Origin: Gonapodya sp. JEL0774
Lineage: Eukaryota > Monoblepharomycota > Monoblepharidomycetes > Monoblepharidales > Gonapodyaceae
Direction of reading: 5' to 3'
Length of the DNA stretch: 64,000 bases
Assembly: GCA_027604505.1 (NCBI GenBank)
Contig: JADIIX010000032.1
Span: 1 to 64,000, forward strand
Part shown: positions 46,524 to 57,121 of the stretch, piece after piece
How the letters are laid out: each line of letters starts with the position of its first letter
Numbering within the stretch: the stretch's first letter is position 1
Translations under genes and position numbers: made by a program
The notes under the pieces: generated by a model
What the model saw: only the letters and a program-made list of their open reading frames with translations
What the model was told of the DNA's origin: nothing
The model's database searches: none

Positions 46524-49354
46524 ATGACGGAATGGAGAGGTGGAACAGCGCAGAACGATCCACCATCTGGATTCACAAGGAATGGGAGGATCACAAATAA
46601 GCGTCTTCTGTGGGATGATTGGGTGGTCATTGGAGTCAGAGGATTTCGTGAAGCAAATGGATCCCAGAACCCGCCTGGAGCTCATCCCCTGCCGTTTGAC
46701 CTTCTTTCAGGCTTTATCCGACAATGTATCCTCGAAGAGAATGGATATAAACTCGACCACCTGCGAGTTACGGACCTCCACAAGGTGATGGATTATCTGA
46801 GAAGTAGATTTGCGGAGTGCTACGTCAACAAGGGCCAGCTCAAGGGTGCATACGTCATGGTTAGCTGCTGTGTCTCCGTTTTTCTTCAACTCGACCTAGA
46901 TAGAACCTGAAAGTTCATCGGCTGTCCCCACTTAGGGTTGTCGTCGAGTAATCCACGGTGTCCAAATCCCCTCCACAACCCCCCGTCCTCATGCACCGGT
47001 ATTCCGCCCGTTGCCGCCAATCACAATGCCACAGCAGCATTTTGCAAGACCACATTCTCAACCGTATTGGCCCAGTCAGCGGCCCCCTGCTTTCTTAGGC
47101 AGTTATCCCCACCCCGGCCATCCCGGCCATCCCGGCCATCCCGTCCATCCCGTACATCCCGGTCATCCCGGTCATCCCGGCCATCTCGGCCATCCCATGA
47201 ATTCGATGTATCATGGCTATGGTCAATTTCTTGTACAGGCGCCCGTGGATCCCGCTACTTTGTTGCAAAGTGTTATTAAATCGCTGGGTAGACGAACAAC
47301 CTGGACGGATGTTGTTTCCTTGGACACGAAGAAGATTCCGAAAGTGGGTATAATCGGAGTAAACCCCCTGGAGAACAACTGATTTGCCGTATCTCCCAGG
47401 GCTATTACGTTCCTCCTGTCACGTTAACTCCACCTGCGCGTTCGCAACCGGCTTCAGGTGCCCGAGTAGCCCTGGTCTTCACATCGTGCGCATCGTTTAA
47501 TAAACGTGATATTAGTATTGCTGGATTACGTTCACACTCTCACTGACCCTCAAAACTAGGCCCACTTCCAACGTGTTGCAACCTCATTTCGTCGTTGGTC
47601 AGGTTATCGTTTGTGACGCAGTCTCATATCCAGGAACCCCGCCCAAATCGAAATGCTTTCTTCCTGGTCAAGGAGACAAAAATGCTTGGTTCTTTGAGCT
47701 GGGCTCGTGGCAGGATTGGAGTGGCGGTTGCACTTTCCAAGTACCTGGGTGATTATCCGAGCCACTGCAGAAACGGTGAAGAATTCGATATCGATTCCCC
47801 CTTCTTTGTTCGGCACAGTTGGATGCAGGACTATATCGCTTGCCTCGTAACAGTGCGTGATCGAACGGCGGAACAGGTTCTAGCCAAGGTTTACGCCCAA
47901 TCGTCTGAAGTGGAAAGTATGTAGTGCTTTCCTAGTCGGATACTTCTACCCATACGTAACCTTCCTCTCTGGTACCTTTGAACAGAGCCTGTAGACAATC
48001 CAGTGCCTCTTATGAATGCAGTACCTGCCGCTACCAAACCCGTTTCTCTTACCAACCCCGTCCTCAACACCAACTCCTCGGCCGTCACGAATACTCTGAC
48101 TACTCCAATCCCGAACCTCCCGAATACGACTCCCGCCCCACCAAACACAGTTACTCCCGCTCTTGATCCTTGCCCGATATGGAAACCCGCAATTCGACCT
48201 ATGGCCCCTACTTCAGGGTCGTAACCTCCTCAAGTTTCGGCAGTCCCTCCAAATGAAATATCGACACTCTCAGAAGCCGTGTCGAAGTACGAGCTTGCCC
48301 TTCCCGCATCACTCGCTGCAGAACGTCTATCCAAAGCTACAAAGGTGGCCACCGAAGACGACGATGGAATTGAAGTCGGAGACAAAGTGAGCTTTCGGAA
48401 TACGGTGATCTTCCTTGAGGGTGAGGTCAAATATCCTGTCTTGGATTCATAAATCAGACTGTTACATTCCGATGTCCCCTGACCCTTGTGCGAGTTCGAC
48501 ATCCATGTAAGGGTAAGTTTTGCAAGCACCCTGACGTGTTTGACGCAGAGGTTAGTGTCATTTGGAGTGGTGCGGTGTTTCCATTGTAAGTTCATTTGGT
48601 GCTCATGTGGGATTGGTTTTATCTGTCTAGTCTTTTCTCGAATTCACGCGACATCAGGAACGGTGGGAATGCTTGGTGTCCGGGTGCGGTCAGATACTGC
48701 TATACGAGGATCTCCGAATAGACCCCTTCTTTTATGATGCACTGAAGCGATATCCTGACGATGAGAAGATTGTTGTCCATGCTGATGGTGAGGGAGTGCT
48801 TGCGCTATGGCCCTCTATCATACCGCACATACTTAATCATTGTATATGGGGATCTCATAGGCACCCTGTCTCGCCATTCTACACCTCCCCCTGTGCTCGT
48901 CCGCCCCGGCGAGAATCGCAGGACGTGTAGCCCGCCGCCCAGGAAACGCGGCCGCGCCGAGGCGCAATCCAACGACGTCATTGACGTGGACGCACTGGTG
49001 ATTGTATCCGACTCGTCGAGTGAGAGCGAACGCGAGGACACTGTCGTGTCGAAGGGTCGCAAGAGGGGCCGCCCGTCGGGGAAGGTGGTTGTGCAAGTGG
49101 TGGATCTGTGTTTAAGCGACGACGATGAACAGACGCTCCCAGTGAACAAGAGCAAGACTCGAAGACGGGGCCGCGAAACATTGGAGGAGAAGGACGAGGA
49201 CGCTGACCTGACAGTCATTGAAAGTGAGAGCGAGAGCGCTGCCGGTCGAGGTGATGGTGGATCAGATGCTGCGAACGAGACCTTGGTACTTGACTCGCCT
49301 ATTTCCTCCCCAAGGAGGAGTATGCGAAGAAATGTCGGTGGTACTCCACAGTAG
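46524..49354 (+). CDS. SP-RING (MIZ-type) SUMO E3 ligase-like protein
   Basis: Exons I can place are (start uncertain)-46859, 46936-47343, one from 47400, then 48458-48550, 48631-48787 and 48861-49354. The exons between about 47500 and 48386 are only partly resolved. A SAP-like helix pair (HLRVTDLHKVMDYLRSRF) comes first. Next are a Pro/Gly/His repeat and a PINIT-like region (QPHFVVGQVIVCDAV). The SP-RING reads RCPLTLVRVRHPCKGKFCKHPDVFDA, followed by RWECLVSGCGQ and LRIDPFFYDAL. The tail carries two hydrophobic-acidic SUMO-interacting motifs (DVDALVIVSDSSSESE and VVQVVDLCLSDDDE) and basic nuclear signals (PRKRGR, KGRKRGRP). This is the PIAS/Siz layout, so nuclear SUMO transfer is likely. The second Cys pair reads Cys-x4-Cys rather than Cys-x2-Cys. 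Confidence 0.72.
47116..47196 (+). repeat. 9-bp coding minisatellite, nine units
   Basis: Nine consecutive units close to GGCCATCCC, with scattered C/T and G changes, inside the exon of the SP-RING gene. In the gene frame they encode a Pro-Gly-His tripeptide repeat. The +1 frame is also open and would give Arg-Pro-Ser repeats. Confidence 0.88.
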
Positions 49355-50509
49355 AAAAGGACAGGACCACGAAACACCAGCCGTCCCACGACGTGTATAC
49401 CTTGTTGATCCTGGCTGATTGGAACGAAGGAGGACGAGGCAATCGTTTGACCGCACTTTCGAATGACATTTGATTTGATTTCGGGTTTCATTACTGTTAC
49501 CACTGTGATCGCACTGCCATACTGATAGGTCCTGAACTTACGCCATACCATGTAAATAGTCAGCAAATTCTCACGATACGACACTCCGTTCACTTATTGA
49601 TTACGAATCTTCTTAGCGTTAACAAGTTACAGTAATTCTTGCGGGTTCATACGCTGGACAGTGTTTCGTGGGGAAACATGTGCGGACACGAGCGACGAAG
49701 AGATTGACAGTCGACGTTGAATTACCTCATTGTATGTTACCCTGACGGAAAAAGTGTGCTCATAAGGCCACCTGGATATCACAAAAATGGATGGCGTGAA
49801 GCAGTGTATCGCAAGTCGGGCGAGCATGAGCAGTTGCTTTAACATCGCATATTAAGTTAGTTTTCATCGGCTGCGCTGACGTTGCTTCCTCACGCAGATG
49901 TGCTTTGTTTCCATTTGGAAAGGAAATGGCGGCGGTGCTCACACACTTGGGTCAGCACCCTTGAGAAAACCAGAACGTATTAAACGTATTTCAATTGAAT
50001 CCAAGAACCCTATCCACAACACTTATGTATCCATCGTACACTTAGAGACCACATAACTCCTTGGGTTACTTGGTGACCGCAATCTCGTGAGGAAGCGGCA
50101 GCGGACTTCAGCGACTCAGCGTCATGGTGACATTCTCGTGTCTCAGTCTAGATCCACAAACACAATGAAACCTCATCAAATAGCAATCATAAGCGAGTTT
50201 GGAATTGAGCGGAGCAACCCAGAGCGGTGTGGCATTTTCATTGTTCGGCCGTCTATCAACAGAGCACAAAATAATCTTGTAATAATATCTTTACAAATGA
50301 GTAAATATCTTGGACAGGTGAAACATGGACAAGTGGCGCCAAAGGCCAGAGGCCATGTTTTGCGTTGCGTGTCGGCGGTGTGGTGTGCCCTGATCCAAAA
50401 GAGGGTTTGCCGTCTGGCGTCTGGCGGCTTCAAACAAACTTACTTTTTAATATTCTCGTATTCCTGTTTCCGCGCCTGCAACTCCAGCAGCACCGGTAAT
50501 TTCTGAAAA
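49355..50509. other. intergenic, no gene recognised
   Basis: A 139-codon plus-strand frame at 50087-50506 has no recognisable domain and overlaps a minus frame. No exon chain found. The 3' end is the promoter region of the secreted protein at 50510. Confidence 0.45.
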
Positions 50510-52215
50510 ATGTTGTCACGTTCTCTACTTGCTGCTCTCTCGCTGGCGCTGGTTGCCGGCTCGTCCATGGCTCAAAGTGAGTTCATGCTACCGCTACCGC
50601 TTGTCCCGCTGGACCAGCGAAGAGTGGACCGAAATCACAGAAACGATGATGGATGATGTCTGAACTGTCTTTTCATTTATTACTTTTGTTTCTCCCTCAA
50701 ACGCCCTCATTTCCGTGATGAACGTTTGCTTGGTCTGCCGGACAGATTGCGGTTCCTGGACAGGCAAGTCCTGCGGGTCAGGACAGTGCTGCTCGCAATA
50801 CGGATGGTGTGGAACAGATGCCGCTTAGTACGTACTTGGTCGATTTCCTTGGGGTCTTGGGGCCATGACCGGACAATCGTCGTCGCGCCAACCACTAACA
50901 CCCTATCCAACCCCTTTCATCCCTCATAACATCCACAAAACTCCCGTTATCGTAATGCAGCTGTCAAACCGGTTGCCAGCAAGGTTTCGGAACGTGCTGG
51001 GGCGCACCTGCCCCCGCCCCGCAGGCGGCACCTCAGGCCGCTACTAATAAAGTGTTGTCGTGGAACGGACGATGCGGAACCCAGAACAGTGGTACAACTT
51101 GCCCAGGAAATGGCTGTTGTAGCCAATTTGGGTAAATACTCTGCTCTGTGAGATGTTGGAGAAGGTCCCAGCAACAAGTTGAAATTGCTTTTTCCGACCA
51201 CTCTTCCGAATCCAATCGCCCCCATTGCCAAATGCAATGCTGCATTCCCACCGTAAATGTAATAGCTGGTGTGGTACCTCTCCGGACCAGTAAGTTCACG
51301 TCACGCTTGAGACGCAAACATTCTGCGCTTGATAACCCAACTTTCTCCTCTTGCTCCAAGCTGCTCCACCGGCTGCCAATCTTCCTTCGGTACATGCAAC
51401 AACAACCAGCCTGCTGCAAGCGCTCCTGCACCTTCTTCTCCCGCGTCTGGAGGCGCCCTCGCCACCTCTGGTAACGGCATGTGCGGTCCCCAAAATGGCA
51501 ACAGCAAATGTCCGAGCGGTCAGTGCTGCTCACAATATGGATACTGTGGAAATGGCAGCCCCTAGTAAGTCTTCATTCTGTTTGCCACCTCTCCGTCTAC
51601 TGTGTTTCATTCATGCTCTTACCTTGTGCAGCTGTGGGACTGGATGCCGAACAGGCTTTGGAACCTGCGCTGGCGGTAGCACGGGAACGCCAGCAGCACA
51701 GGACGCCACAGTCCCGGTCACGTCGAGCGGTGGTGGAAACTTTGACTTCAGCGGACGTGCGACGTACTACAACACCCGGGTGAGTCCATGTGATTTCGGT
51801 TGTGTACTTATGCATACTAAAATCTTTCGATCGCACCAATTTAATTCGATAGGCATTCGGTGCTGGCGGTCAGACCACAACTGGTATCGGCGCTTGTGGT
51901 GGTCAACTTTGGGACTCTGACTACGCCGTCGCGCTCAACTCTCCGCAGTATTCTCAGGGAGGTTGGTGTGGACAGCAAATTTGCATTCAGGCTGATGGCG
52001 CTGCAGTTACCGCGACCGTATTGGATCTGTGAGTGTTCAACGGTTGATAGATTTTCCTGAAAGCGCGACGATGAGTCTGATCATGCCTCTGTTCCCACAG
52101 CTGCCCCGAGTGCCCGTGGGGTGCCCTCGATCTCACACCTGCAGCATACCAGGCCGTCAGCGGTGGGAGTCTTGGCATGATTCCCTCTGTCAGGTGGAGA
52201 CGCGGCGCCTGTTGA
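50510..52215 (+). CDS. secreted RlpA-like double-psi beta-barrel protein with three hevein-type chitin-binding domains
   Basis: Eight exons (50510-50576, 50746-50827, 50961-51131, 51266-51289, 51361-51564, 51632-51779, 51853-52028, 52101-52215) sum to 987 nt, 328 residues. A signal peptide (LLAALSLALVAGSSMAQ) is followed by three hevein repeats, each with the CCSQ(Y/F)G(W/Y)CG core and a C-x-TGC...FGTC end. Next come a Ser/Ala linker and a barrel domain with FSGRATYYN, GIGACGGQLWDSDYAVALN, CGQQICIQ and CPWGALDLTPAAY. Hevein domains bind chitin; RlpA-like/barwin-like barrels act on or bind cell-wall polysaccharide. Each hevein repeat is interrupted by an intron near its end, in the same phase. 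Likely a cell-wall or effector-like protein; no toxic activity is inferred. Confidence 0.88.
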
Positions 52216-52582
52216 AAGGAACCCAACCAAGATATTTCTGACTTTGGGACTGCGCGTGGACCAAGACCACGTTCTTACACTTTGCGATTGGGAGAGAGAG
52301 GTAATGCAATTACAAATATTAATGTCTGGTTGTAAGGATGGCCACGTCCGGCGGGCTCCGGAGAAGGACACCTCGTGTCAACATCATTATTGCAGGAAAA
52401 GCGAATTAAGTTTTTTGTATAGTAAATTTGCTCCAATGGGAAAACACACATTATACTGCAATTATCGAAGCTAAGCAAACGGGAGTAGTAATCCATTGGG
52501 ATTCCGGTTTTACCGCAAGAACTGGTCAATCGAAACAATCCATCACATTCCTCCGTTGAATCTTCACCTCCCACCAACGTCT
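52216..52582. other. intergenic, no gene recognised
   Basis: A short spacer between the convergent secreted-protein gene and the pseudogene. No features seen beyond AT-rich stretches. Confidence 0.5.
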
Positions 52583-54423
52583 TCACCTCATTACGGCGGC
52601 ACCTGACGCAAAAGCAGTAGAGGACTCTTTTGTAAGGTTCGACATGATCCTGTCCAGGACTACTTGAGTATCAAATTGCGACTTTCCCGAGTGCCGTAGC
52701 GCAAGAGCAACCAAGAACCATATTTCGGCTTTGTGGAGTTGAACGTACGGCACTGCGTGTTGTGCAAGGGGCTTGTAAGATGACCTGCAAACTGCAATCA
52801 TCCTTTGTGGATTCTGACTCACATTCAATGCTCCACTCTTGATCGATATTTAACCCTCGAAAGATGTTCTTGAGCGCTTTCAACGAATTGAAGCCATTCG
52901 CAGCATCATTGGTGTTCCGGAATGTCTCAGGAAAGCGAAACTCATTGTACACCGTCGCGGCACCAATGCGAAATAGATCAAGGCTCAAGAACTTTTCAAG
53001 CAAAGTTTGGGCAAAGATCACATGATTGGCTTTATCGAGGAGACTCAGAAGTCCACCGGCAACTCTTCCAGCCCACTCAGACTTCATTACAAAATTGGTT
53101 CGCGAAAGCGACCAAACCCAGCGCCGACATCTTCCTGTCGATTAGACCCACAGTCGTCCATTCATTGAGCACTTTCACGTCGAACTCTACAACCCTGCTA
53201 CACCAGATGCTGTATGTGGGATCCGCGAACATCAGATTTGCTTGGTAGAGTCGGTTGGTAGAATCAACGTAGGTTGCCGTGATGAGTGTATTCACGGCAC
53301 TTTCGGAAGAGGATTTGAAATCCAAAGGAGACCCCAAAGTCACAGCCAACTGGCTCAGAAGTACTACTACTGTTCGGGTAGAGACTTGGTGGTTTTACCC
53401 GTGATCGCAGCTCGCTTTTATCACTGGATCGCCTAGATCTTCGGCAGCTTTTCGGGCTGCATCCACACCTTGCTCAACAAATGGTGAATAACGGCGTATG
53501 TATTACCATCGATGTGACCTATGATGCACTTGAGAAGCGAGATCTTGTCTGCGTGAGTGAAATTACCTCGATCGAGGATGTGCCAAGCCTGAGAAGGACG
53601 GACGACTGCGATGAGACGTCCGTAATTTTGCAGAGTCAGTTCATCCTTCAATTGCAGCAAAAAAGTTGCCATTGTCGGTTCTTAAATGCCAAGAAACGGA
53701 TTGAGCCACTCGTGCTCTTGCAAATACCCCGATTGCCGCAACGAGTTTGTCGACGTGTAAGGTTTTGGCCGCATATCTGACCAGATCGACGATTGGCCAC
53801 TCCTCTAGCAGTGCTAAATCCGCCATACCTTCAAATCTTTGTCGCAGAGTGGATTTTGTACCGTTATGTCTGTCGAAGAAGCGGGCCTCGCAAGGGAGCG
53901 AATGACTTTTCTGCTGGTCTCTTGAGGTAGATTCTGACAACGTCGCAGAACACGACCAATACAGAGCCTTGCGTCGAGTCTGCGAAAATTGTGCAGATGG
54001 TGTCACGATGCGACTGGAGTCCCTCCTCTTGACAAGTAATTCCCCACTTAACGAAAAAAAAACTTTATCTTCAGGTGTCGGATGAGTGTACTTGTGATTT
54101 CTTTGGGTGTCGTTCTCGAACTTCCACCGGAGCGTTCCAATATCTGCGGTATCGCTGTGCAGTAGTTTGACCATCCGAGTTAGGCGACCACCCACACCGC
54201 TCCATCCTCCGTTAATGAAGGGTTTTGAGTTTAGCTCATATGCAATCTCTCCCACTCGTACAGCAAGCCCATCCGCGAGGAGATCACCGACCATCTGTTT
54301 CAAAGCTGCAAGTGCCGCTCGACGGATCAATTTATTGACCAGCCGGAGAGTAGAGTAGAGAAACAACGCCTCGAAACGATGACACAGTTGAAGGCAAAGC
54401 TCGTATGGAAGTTGGTTTGGCAT
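52583..54423 (-). pseudogene. decayed paralogue 1 of an unrecognised fungal protein family
   Basis: The 5' part (54423 downwards, MPNQLPYELCLQLCHRFEALF) looks F-box-like and reads well through RQRFEGMADLALLEEWPIVDLVRYAAKTL. Compared with the neighbour at 54705-56378, reading is then broken by one inserted base near 53720 (at the AIGV segment), an in-frame TAA just before EPTMATFLLQLKDEL, a lost base in the VIHH segment near 53480, and a two-base loss near 53090 (FANQF then a stop). Each break is visible because the neighbour keeps the frame at that place. The C-terminal exon (VQLHKAEIWFLVALALRHSGKS) is still recognisable. It cannot make a full-length protein as assembled. Confidence 0.78.
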
Positions 54424-54704
54424 TGACTAAAGGTGATTGCTAAAGGTCATTGCAATCTATAGATAAACTATGTACAACTGAAAAAAAAAGCGCATGTTTT
54501 CTCACATTCAGAATCTGTCAGATACGAGCTTCGGAGTGCACTTTTAGGTCAGGAATCAATGAGATGCAATACAATTCGTCAGAGCACACTAAACGATGGT
54601 GTTTGTGTTTTATTTGTATCCGAATGGTTTCTGTAAGTCAAACAATGAATCTGCTATTCAGAAACCAACCCACAAGTCCTTGCTACAGCAAATGTACGAG
54701 GGCA

Positions 54705-56378
54705 TCACGCATGACACCCGACTCCCCTTCTCCCTTGACCTTTCACCTCCCACCAACGTCTTCCCCGCATAACAGATGCACCTGATTCAAAAGCAGTCAC
54801 GGAGTCATCTGTAAGGCGTAACCTGACAACTGCCAGTACTGCTCGAGTATCAGAAGGGGATTTCCCTGAGTGTCGTAACGCAAGACCGATTAGGAACCAT
54901 CTTGCGGCTTCGGGGAGCTGAACGTGTGTCACTGCTTGTGGAACGGAGGTTTCTTAGTCGTAGCAACGAACCATTAATCATCCATAGATCTGTACCACTT
55001 ACGGTCAATGCTCCACTCTTTGCCATGATTCAGTCCCGGAAAATGTTCTTGAGTGCTTTCAAGGACTCAAAGCTATTCGCAATATCCACTTGGTACCCCG
55101 AAGTCCCACGAAACTGATTGTACAGGATCTCAGCACCATCACGAACAAGATCAACGTTTAAAACTTTGTCAAGCAGCGTTTGGGCAAATGTCTGACGATT
55201 CTCATGATCGAGCCGTTCCAGAAGTCCGCCAGCTATTGCACCAACCCACTCAGATCTCGCAACGAAGTTCTCGCTCGCAAAAATGAAGACTCCTAGTGCA
55301 GTGGACTTTCCATCGACCAGACCCGAGGATATCCATTCTTTAAGCACCCTTGCGGCGAAAACGACATGACTATCGACCCATAGAGGGTAACGAATGTAAT
55401 CCCAATAGCTCTGGGTTGCGCGGTACACCGGGTCCGAGACACTGATGTATGTTGCCGCAATGAAGGTACGTAAGGACCCTTGCACCGCGCAAGACTGGAA
55501 ATCCAACAGCGATCCCAGTGTCACCGCCAGTTGATTCAGAAGCAGTGCTTCCGCTGGGGTATAGTACCGATTATGTTCCCAGTGATTGTAGACAGATTTT
55601 ATCACTGGTTCTAGTTCGCCCACAGCTTCAGTAGCCAATTGCACTGCATCCGCACCTTGCTCAACAAATGGGCGAATCACGGTGTATGTGTTACCATTGA
55701 TGTGATCAAATACGTGCTTGAGAAGAGAGATCTTGTCGGCGTGAGTGAAACTACCACGCTCGATGACGAGCCAAGCCTGAGACGGATCCCGCATTGCGAT
55801 GAGATGCCCGTACTGTTCCAAAGTTAGCTCATCCTTCAATTGCAGCAAGATAGATGCCATAGACGGTTCTGTAACGCCAGGATATGGGTGAAACGCTTCG
55901 TGCTCTTGCAAAACTCCCATTGCTACAACAAGTTTGTTTACTTGGAGAGTCCTAGCCGCGTATCTCACCAGATCGACCATTGACCACTCCTCTAGCAGTG
56001 CTAAATCCGCCATGCCTTCGAAACGTTGTTGGAGGGGACAATTCCGACTGTGTGTTCCTTCCAAGAAGCTGGAGCGAGCAAGCGAGAGAATGACTTTTCT
56101 GCAGGTTTCTCGCGGAAGATTCTGGCACCGTCGCAGAAAACGACCAATACGGAGTCTTGGGTTGAAATAGCGAAAGATACGGAGAGTGCGGACTAGTTTC
56201 GCGATGCGGCTGGAGTCAGTTCCAAATAGAGGCCCCAATATACTGCCCCATTCCGTGTAACTCCCCGATTCATGTAAAACGCTTCATCCTCGGGTGTCGG
56301 ATCAAGAGAGTTCGAACTTGCAAGCGTGTCTTGTTCAAACAACATCATCTTGACCCGGCAGACCGAAAATGACCCCAA
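54705..56378 (-). pseudogene. truncated paralogue 2 of the same family
   Basis: A long intact central frame (56238-55030, 402 codons) carries the same protein as the neighbour (RFEGMADLALLEEWSMVDLVRYAARTL, LLQLKDELTLEQYGHLI, THADKISLLKHVFDHINGNTY, SLKALKNIF). The F-box-like start found in paralogue 1 is missing upstream. The conserved PTPEDEAF segment sits in another frame from the central part. Near the 3' end one base is lost relative to paralogue 1, ending the frame at FRD. The C-terminal piece (VQLPEAARWFLIGLALRHSGKS) lies at 54705-54932. A shortened protein could still be made, so expression is uncertain. Confidence 0.6.
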
Positions 56379-57121
56379 TTATTTTGTACAACCCTAGTCA
56401 AACCGAGAAACCTGGACCCGCGAATAGCATGATATTATAGAATTAAGTGGTTCAATTGCAGAATAGTTGAACCCAACCGCTCGTCGCCCAGTCAACGTCT
56501 CTTTGTGAAATGAGGTGTTGCAGCTTTTGAAACCCATTTTTTGATTTTCGAACTAGATCCCGCAATTCTCTCCTAACTTAACGATTCCATTGAAATCAAT
56601 GCGCGGCGCTCGAGTATATCGTATTACACACTTCCAACAGCCCACAGCACATCAAAAAACACGACCAAGACACTACCTCTACACATGCTCGAGCGACGGG
56701 AAAGAAAGGTAAAAAAGGAAAGTGAAGGCGAAAGAAAAGGTAGGGGGGAAAGTAGGGTTTTACAACATAATACGCGGCTCTCAACCCGACCCGGATCTCC
56801 AAGTCATGGAAAGTCTGTCCGTCGCCGCCCATCACACTCTGCAGAGATCCAAGTCGTGCTTACACAAGACCGCCAGGCAAGTCCGTCGTCTACACAGGTT
56901 CAAAATCGGCGGTTATTCCGTCCCAGTCAATCGTTTCTTGCTTGCTTCCAACTCATTCTCCGCCATCTTCGAGATTGGTCACGATCTACAGTTCCATATG
57001 TACTCCTCTGTATGTTAAAAGGCTTTCTCAACTGTGTGTCATCCGCCCGTCCACATCACTACTGCACGCAGCTGGTTGCCAACTGGTCCACTCTCACCGT
57101 ATTACCTCTGATCTTCCTCCA
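56379..57121. other. intergenic, no gene recognised
   Basis: A plus-strand frame at 56685-57326 overlaps the 3' exon of the phosphatase gene in antisense; I do not consider it a gene. Nothing else supported. Confidence 0.45.

Noticed and set aside
48805-49593. 262-codon minus-strand frame
   Set aside because: Antisense of the SIM-containing acidic tail; long only because of biased codons on the other strand.
51033-51533. 166-codon minus-strand frame opposite the hevein repeats
   Set aside because: Mirror of Cys/Gly-rich coding sequence on the plus strand; no support.
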